Assembly: GCA_958298945.1 (NCBI GenBank)
Contig: OY282605.1
Coordinates: 122,074,267 to 122,138,266, forward strand
Length of the DNA: 64,000 nt
DNA from: Atherix ibis
Taxonomy: Eukaryota > Arthropoda > Insecta > Diptera > Athericidae
Direction of reading: 5' to 3'
Shown in pieces: positions 57,565-64,000 of this stretch. Both the position numbers and the translations under genes were made by a program. Numbering within the stretch: the stretch's first letter is position 1; the number at the start of each line of letters is the position of its first letter. The notes under the pieces are model-generated. The model saw only the letters and a program-made list of their open reading frames with translations. It had not been told where the DNA came from and ran no database searches.

Positions 57565-60440
57565 TTTTTTTTAGGGCGGAATTGGGGATAGGCCAAGGAG
57601 AGCAGTAGTAGCTAAGTCTCTCCCATTAACGTCAACGGTTGGCTTCTCCTTTTTTTTAATTCTTGGGCTCCTTTTTTTGGTTTCAAAATTTTTTTCGTTA
57701 CCCATTTTCACCTTACGCATTTTTTTACCTTTCTTCTCATTTCCTATTTATTCCGTTTTTGCTTGGATTACTTTTTTTTTTTAATAATTTCTTTTTATTC
57801 TTCTTTTTTCTTTCTTCTTCTTCACATTCCACGGTGAAATTAATATCTTCGACTGGTTATATGTTAGAAGCACATGTTTGCTAAACCTACGAATCCCTCC
57901 CCCCACAATTTTCGCATAAAGCTAGCTATAAGCATGGCCAGCAAAAATAGGTCCTTTCTGAGAATGGTGATCCTTGGCCATAATCCTGCGGAATTTCAAG
58001 TTTATGAAAAATTTTAATTAAATCCAAATTTTAATACTTTACCTTTCTTTTCAATATTCAAAGAAAGATTCTTTAAAATATTTTCCCTAACATAACAACT
58101 ATTATAAAAAATTGGCATTGTCACAACTGAAAACTAAACAAAAATCAAATGAAAATAAAAACAATAACAAAAAAAAAAAAAAACACAAAAATTATATAAA
58201 TGCTTCTCAATAAAATGAAATAATTAACAAAATCAGTAAAAATTGTTATTTGAAATGGAAAAAATGCTACAATATTCAGCGTCAATTTGTCAATATTAAT
58301 CATATTCATGAAAAATATTGACCACTGTCCGTCCACATATCAAATATAATATGTCCTAAGGACATAGTCGTACATATCAAATGGAAATGAAAAATATGAT
58401 AAAAAGTCCTGTTCAAAAAGGTTAAAAGGTAAACGAGGTGAAGCGATTGAGCATTCCGGGTTGAATTTGCTGAAACATTTGAATGATGGAGTTAAAAGGT
58501 CAGTGGGGGTAATCAAATGCATTTAAAGCTGGTTGTATGATTATACAAAAAGCACCATTGCATACCAGGAAATGTTTAAATTAAAATTTATATCAGTTTT
58601 CTGGTAAATAACCGCAACGAATGTAAAACAAACAAAAATATTGGCTCTGCTGTGTTCAGATAACAAAATTTTCAATTTAATTTTTCGACATTTCAATTGA
58701 ATCGAATGAAATAATTCCACAAGAATATTTTGATGATGAGTAGAGTAGGGTCATATCCATTCAGGTTGTTATTGATGGTAACCGCTAGTAGAAAATATCA
58801 CCTCAAACGTGGAAAATCCTTCATAGCAGAATTAGCCTATTTGGTAAGCATATGATGACATACTTAATTTGGAGTTGGTTTTGATGACATACTCGGCACT
58901 ACAAATAATAGAAAGAAAAAAATAGAATAGGTAATAAAAAAATGTAGGATTCATATTTAATGTGTAAGTATATCCTGGTATAACTTGCTTGCCTATATGC
59001 GTAAGGACCATAGCAATGGGGATACCATTGAAATGGAATAACACCTTTAGTCCGGTTGGATTCTGATAAATACGCAAATCATATACCATGTCATAAATAT
59101 ACCAGAATATATATGTATATGCATGTTCATCTATCAATGCACCTGGAAAATCTAAACGAAACCATCATAAAATGTCAATGCAGTAAATTGAAATCGGAAA
59201 ATCGGAATCCTTTTGCACTGTGCGGCGGAAAGCAATTCCATGCGAGCATAGACCCAACTTTAGGTCACATGTCAACTCAAAGTGACTGCCAATCGAGTAT
59301 ATTGTATAATAATATTAAATCTGTATATTTACATAGCATAATGAAAATAAAATCTACCAGAACGTGTACGGAGAGATACTCTGACTTTATTGAATTCATA
59401 AAGTTATGTTCAATTCTGTTCGCAACATTGCATCGCCGAAGGAAAATCATCCCTTGACATACAATATGGTTTTTGCAAATATTTTCAAACTGGACATCGT
59501 ATCGGCTTGTTACAATTTCAGACTTTGCACAAATATTGACAATTCTCGGTAGCACTGAAGCAGTTCGAGCATATGTACAAGTACGAGTATGTTCACACTT
59601 GAAATATAAGAAGAAGAAAAAAAGTAAATATTTGCAGATCTGATAGAAATGTTACTAATACGGGAGAATCCGGCGGCAGTCATCGAAGTGGACTGTAGAC
59701 ATAAGGAACCATGCCTTAGGGGAGCGTATACAGAACATGGCCATGATGTGGATTGCAGGATTATTGGAACGGATATGCTCTTGTCGAGGATTTCCTATAT
59801 ACCAAAGATTCAGATGATAAATTGAGGCTATAAATACTGCAATGATTGATTTTTCCTATCTTGGAGAAAAAACATATTATATTCCCGTATTCAGTTTGAT
59901 TTTTAGAATCCTTTAACTGGGTGGTTTTAAGTCGAACATAAAGGACTTCATATTTATCGGTACCTTATGTTCAATCTAGACGAATAGAAAGAATATCATC
60001 TTTTAGAAGATTATATAATATTTTTAGTTTTATTCCTCTTTAAACTTATTTCTAAAAAAATGTTACTTTTTATAAGAAAATAATTACTGGTAAAAGGAAA
60101 GCAGTTATCGAGATCGTCCGCTTTAGCAGTTAAGAAGCGCGTTTTGGAATGGTTAAACTTTCTCATCGATAGGTTTGATCAAAAATAATATTTTTCAGTA
60201 ATAAAGCCCATTTTTGGCTTAATCGCTTCATAGGCAAGTAAAACTTAAAGTTCATTTTTGGTTCAACAGCTTTATAAATAAGCAAAACTGTCATATTTTG
60301 TTAAATCAAAATTATCAAGAAACTCATGACAAATTAAAGGCACCCTGAAAAAGTAACGATCAGTTATGCATTTTGAGCCCAGGGCATAATTAGTCATCAC
60401 CTCTTGAAATATAATGCTGCCATTATCTTAACGGATTGAT
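57565..60440. other. Intergenic DNA with no supported gene
   Basis: Poly-T tract near 57770 and poly-A tract near 58170. Two overlapping opposite-strand frames (59056-59457 plus, 59277-59555 minus) lack similarity and codon structure that I can defend as genes. Confidence 0.45.
60203..60290. repeat. Two-copy 44-bp imperfect tandem repeat
   Basis: Units start aaagcccatttttggcttaa (60203) and aaagttcatttttggttcaa (60247) and both end in aagcaaaact- or aagtaaaact-type sequence. Confidence 0.75.
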
Positions 60441-60449
60441 AATTTAAGA

Positions 60450-61098
60450 CCTTCATAATCATCATTATCAATGGCGCACAATCGCAAGTCCGGTCTAAGC
60501 CTGTTGAATCAAAGAACTACAGACGTCCCCGCTTCGCACCGAGGTCTTCCAGTTAAACACTCTCAACATGTATTTGGATAATGCTATCGTTCCAACGAAA
60601 GCAGGGCCTATCTCGTATTTTGGGACCATAAATGGTGCTACGGTTAACTTTCCGGGTGGGACCTTTCTTCCTCATCCATACGGATTAAGCTTTCAGCTCA
60701 CCGCAACCTATTGGGTTTAATTTTATCCAAAACCTGGTGGTCGCGGTAACGCCCTAGAATATCGTCGTTATATATGCTCTGAAAGCGTCCATCCTCATGA
60801 AGGTTGGACATTTTTTCGATAGATCCTCCTCTCAAACGTGGTCAAAAGTTTCTGAGTATATAAAGCTTTTGAAGAATACATGAGCACTGGTAAAGACTGT
60901 AGCTTCGATGTTATAGTCAGAATTTTCGAACGAAATTTTGTAGAATGACTGAAATAGATTCTGTTGTCCGCTGTGACCCTTAACCTCAAATAGGATAAGG
61001 ATTAAAGTCTTTCAAAGCTATATGGTAATCTTCTATCTGTATGCGACTAGTACTAATTGTTCTGTTCTTTTGACGCTGACGCTGCTTGGCTTCATTTA
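60450..61098 (-). pseudogene. LINE U, 3' part
   Basis: Minus-strand decayed coding with ILGRYRDHQVLDKIKPNRLR and ESLIRMDEEERSHPES, the pattern (Arg-Met-Asp-Glu-Glu) seen near the C-terminus of several LINE ORF2 proteins. Its right end (gactagtactaattgttctg at 61045) corresponds to gactagtgctagttggtctt at 44648 in LINE T, so U and T are one family. Mariner H interrupts it at 61099. Confidence 0.65.
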
Positions 61099-61917
61099 CG
61101 AGGTCTGTTCAAAAAGTATCACGAATTTTGAATTTCCGCGGGTTACGTATATTTGATTTTCTGCCGCACGAGCCAAGACCGAAAAAAGCACGTAAAGTTC
61201 GGTCGAATATGAAGGTTTTGCTTACAGTCATCTTCGATTGCAGGGGTGTGGTGCATCATGAGTTCTTGCCACAGGGTAGAAAGTCAATAAGGAATATTAC
61301 CTGCAAGTTATGCGCAAGTTGCGTTAAGCAATCCGCCAGAAACGCCGGAATTTGTGGATGCACAAAAATTGGCTTTTGCACCATGATAAAAGCCATGCTC
61401 ATGCATCGTTGCTTCTGCGCGAATTTTTGGCCAAAAACAACACACTAATAATGCCGCAGCTCTCGTATTCCCCAGATCTGACCCCCTGTGCCATTTTCTT
61501 GTTCCCGAAACTGAAGAGCCCCATGAAAGGACGACGCTACAGTTTTCTTTTATTACAGGGGCTTTGGCATCATGAATTCTTGTCACAGAGTAGAACGGTT
61601 AATAAGGAATCTTACCTGCAAGTTATGCACAACACACTAATAATGCCGCAGCCGCCGCATTCCCCAGATCTGCCCCCCCGTAACTTTTTCTTGATGCTAC
61701 GCTACGATTGAGGAGATAAAGACAACATCGAAGGAGGACTTGACAAGATCACAAAAAATGATTTTTTGAAGTGCTTCGAGGATTAGAAAAAACGTTCGCA
61801 CAAGTGTATAATATCTAGTGGGGTTTACTTTGAAGGGGACAAAATAGATATTCATCAATAAATAAATAATTTTTGAAAAAACACAAAATTCGTTATACTT
61901 TTTTAAACAGACCTCGT
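61099..61917 (+). mobile_element. Mariner H (family 2) inserted in LINE U
   Basis: Left TIR cgaggtctgttcaaaaagta at 61099, right TIR ending at 61917, TA on both sides. Length 819 bp. A deletion joins the leader straight to mid-coding, and a coding segment is present twice. Confidence 0.9.
61163..61862 (+). pseudogene. Mariner transposase H, rearranged
   Basis: After the leader the sequence jumps to LPHEPRPKKARKVRSNMKVL and VIFDCRGVVHHEFLPQGR. A frameshift separates the next block, in which NWLLHHDKSHAHASLLLREF shows that Asn-Ala-Pro after the second Asp has become Lys-Ser-His, and YSPDLTPCAIFLFPKLKSPM shows that the third Asp of PCDF is lost (PCAI). At 61541 the GVVHHEFL block starts again (WHHEFLSQSRTVNKESYLQ) and leads by another deletion into a second PQPPHSPDL block. 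The C-terminal DYFEGDKI-like region ends near 61860. No functional enzyme possible. Confidence 0.85.
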
Positions 61918-62650
61918 ATGTGCAGCCCAAGATTTTTTGGCGCCGGCTTCCTATTAATTAAGGCCTATCGTACAGATCTTTCTGATCAACATATAATATC
62001 GATGTCATTGGTGCATGCAAAGAGCTGATGAGGGTTGACCATTAATGCTTACTCCTGAGTCACGAAGCACTTTTTCCGGCGCCAGGCTATAAAGAATTCC
62101 CGAAAGTGCATCTCCTTGCTGCAGATGATTGTGGTTGTTAAATGGCTCTCTCTATAAGTAATTCGGCTGCTCTTGGTAATTCTAGTCAGCCTAATTGAAT
62201 TTTCTCTATTATGGATGTGTAGTCTTTCACCCTGAATATACTATCATAAGTTACTCATAATCGAGCAGTATTTTATCTACTGTCGCAGAAAGAAGATCTG
62301 ATTTGTTGATTATTTCCCTAGAGTTAAGCCCCTCTGGAGTATAGGCCAATACTTTCTTTCGGCGAATGAGGCTATCCTTCCTTGTAAGATAGCGGAAAAT
62401 ATCTTATAGATGGTATTCAGTAACCTCTAAAATTGCTACACTCTGTGATATCTCCTTTTTCGGGTGTGGGATAAATAATTTGAAGAGAACAGTCATCGGG
62501 CATTATTTCACTATGCCATAATTGAACCATTAGTTGATGAACGCTTTGGTTCAGTGTGTCGCCTCCGTCAAATGAAGGACCACGGCCAACTTGTATTCCC
62601 TCAGTCAGCGAATAGTTTTTATTTTCTTCAGTTTGCGAGATCTCTAACTC
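61918..62650 (-). pseudogene. LINE U, RT part after mariner H
   Basis: Begins with tatgtgcagcccaagatttt, matching LINE T at 44716. Minus-strand motifs, frame-broken: HSEIMPDDCSLQIIYPTPEK followed by GDITECSNFRGY (the RT block usually read KKGDxxxCxNYRGI), then remnants of the downstream palm. It is the upstream continuation of LINE U. Confidence 0.65.
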
Positions 62651-62654
62651 GTGT

Positions 62655-64000
62655 TCTAACTAGTTAGTGTTAAGAGGTTTATCAAAATATTCCACCAATT
62701 GCCTTATTATACCCATTTGATAAGAAATCAAAAAGTAATTTTGCTGTAGCATAATGAGCATCTCAGTATAAATCATATCATCCTACTGACAGTTAGATAA
62801 AACTTCGGCACTCTTTACAAGTCACAAACTTTTGCTCTTAACAAGTCACAATATTTCTCTATGCGTGAATATGTTCATTGAGAATGTTGCATGGCTCGGT
62901 ATGCAGCAGTCCTTTGTTCTTTTGCTCGCTTTCAGTCATCATCAAACTAGCCGTACCGACTCTTTTTGCATTTGGGGCATAGTATTTTGGGACCTTCTTT
63001 GAACGATATTAGAAGGCTCAACAAATTGGTGCCATATAATCATACCAAATAGTTTATTAATTAAATGAACAAAGGACAAGGTTTTATTTACCACAACCCG
63101 GTTATCCGTTTTGTCGGGTTAAATGAACCCCATGAACTGATGATGATTTGAAAATTAGAAATTACATATTCACACTATCGAATGATGTTGACGTAAACAT
63201 TTAACTGAGCAAAATAGGCTTTCAAAGGAAAAATGAAGTAATTAATTTTCATATAACGAATATTTTTTCATTTTAATAATTAATTTTCTATACAAATAAT
63301 ATAAATGAGAAATTGTAAAACAATTTTAATAAAAATTATGAGCACAAATTTCTTTTAAAATTGTAAATGAGCACAAATTTCTTTTCTCAACCAAATAAAA
63401 ACTAAATATAATTTATGAACGAATGGATTTCATTTTGGATTTTTCATTATTTTTTACAAATTAAAATTCATTTAAACTTATTTTAAAATATATTAAAGTT
63501 TTATTTTTTACAAATTAGAAATTATTGTTTTATATAGAAAAATTCCATGCAAGAAAGTTAACCGAAAATTAAAAAAACCATACAACAGCAATTATTGAAA
63601 ATACTGCACGCCATCTATTTGGAAGCCAAGAAATTTGGTAATGGTTGGATCCATATTGAATTTATAAAAAAAAATCTAACCCTGCAAATTAACGAAATAT
63701 ACTCGTAGATCCGTAAAATAAATAAATTTTCCCCGGTATACCAATATTTGCATTTTAATCAAAATTTTGAGAGAAATAGAAAAATTGCTTACAACCAACA
63801 AAAGATCTATTTTTCTGAATTTTATTTTGTTCATCAGTCAAATGAACATATTGTTATGAGAACACATTTTCTATGGGAAAAATACCATTATCCCGGGTGT
63901 ATGCATCGTAAGTTGGTTGATTCAATTCCCTTTCGGAGACTTGATGTTGAGTTTGAATAGAAAAAACTTGAATAAGCGCATATGAGCAAAATAGTTTTAT
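62655..64000. other. AT-rich DNA to the window end
   Basis: No supported gene. A 70-codon plus-strand frame at 63748-63960 has no motif I recognise. The window ends without a feature crossing its edge that I can identify. Confidence 0.45.

Noticed and set aside
59056..59555. Overlapping frames of 133 and 92 codons on opposite strands
   Set aside because: No similarity, no plausible start context, and the two frames overlap each other. Treated as chance.

Overview
The window looks like AT-rich, non-coding DNA from an invertebrate, most likely an arthropod. I recognise no host gene, tRNA, rRNA, operon or CRISPR. Every coding similarity I can support is a transposon relic. The mix (several mariner lineages including DD41D rosa-type, jockey and R1-like non-LTR retrotransposons, a piggyBac-like element, Tc1 pieces, large satellites) fits an insect or copepod; I cannot name the species.

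Layout. 1.4-2.7 kb: mariner of the first family (copy A). 4.0-5.7 kb: deletion-derivative mariner (E) beside a DD41D relic. 5.8-10.4 kb: two direct copies of a 1.14-kb block built of satellite repeats, with more of the same satellite at 13.9-15.5 kb. 10.5-12.2 kb: jockey relic fused to a Mos1-like mariner 5' end. 15.6-17.9 kb: two mariner relics (P, I). 19.8-22.1 kb: jockey relic inside an inverted-repeat segment flanked by a 64-bp duplication of mariner sequence, then a 58-bp hairpin MITE. 23.6-24.7 kb: GC-rich mariner (B). 25.1-28.6 kb: three-level nest, mariner C inside mariner L inside a piggyBac-like relic. 28.8-30.0 kb: cecropia-type mariner M. 32.1-33.3 kb: DD41D rosa-type element O. 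33.8-35.9 kb: R1-like LINE split by mariner F. 38-40.4 kb: Tc1 pieces and mariner G. 43-46.4 kb: mariner and LINE relics, then Mos1-like mariner J. 50.7-52.2 kb: AT-rich 14-15-bp minisatellite. 53.7-54.9 kb: mariner D. 55.7-57.4 kb: jockey and LINE relics. 60.5-62.6 kb: LINE split by mariner H, for which a paralogous LINE at 44.7 kb shows the empty target site.

No element keeps an intact reading frame. At least eight Tc1/mariner lineages are present. Their lesions (frameshifts, nonsense codons, deletions of catalytic Asp codons, tandem duplications, a template-switch palindrome) differ from copy to copy, so the elements decayed independently after insertion. The remaining DNA is AT-rich and unannotated; one stretch at 18.9-19.2 kb resembles a promoter. 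I found no new biological system. The most informative signals are the nested insertions, the empty-site pair and the higher-order satellite structure.
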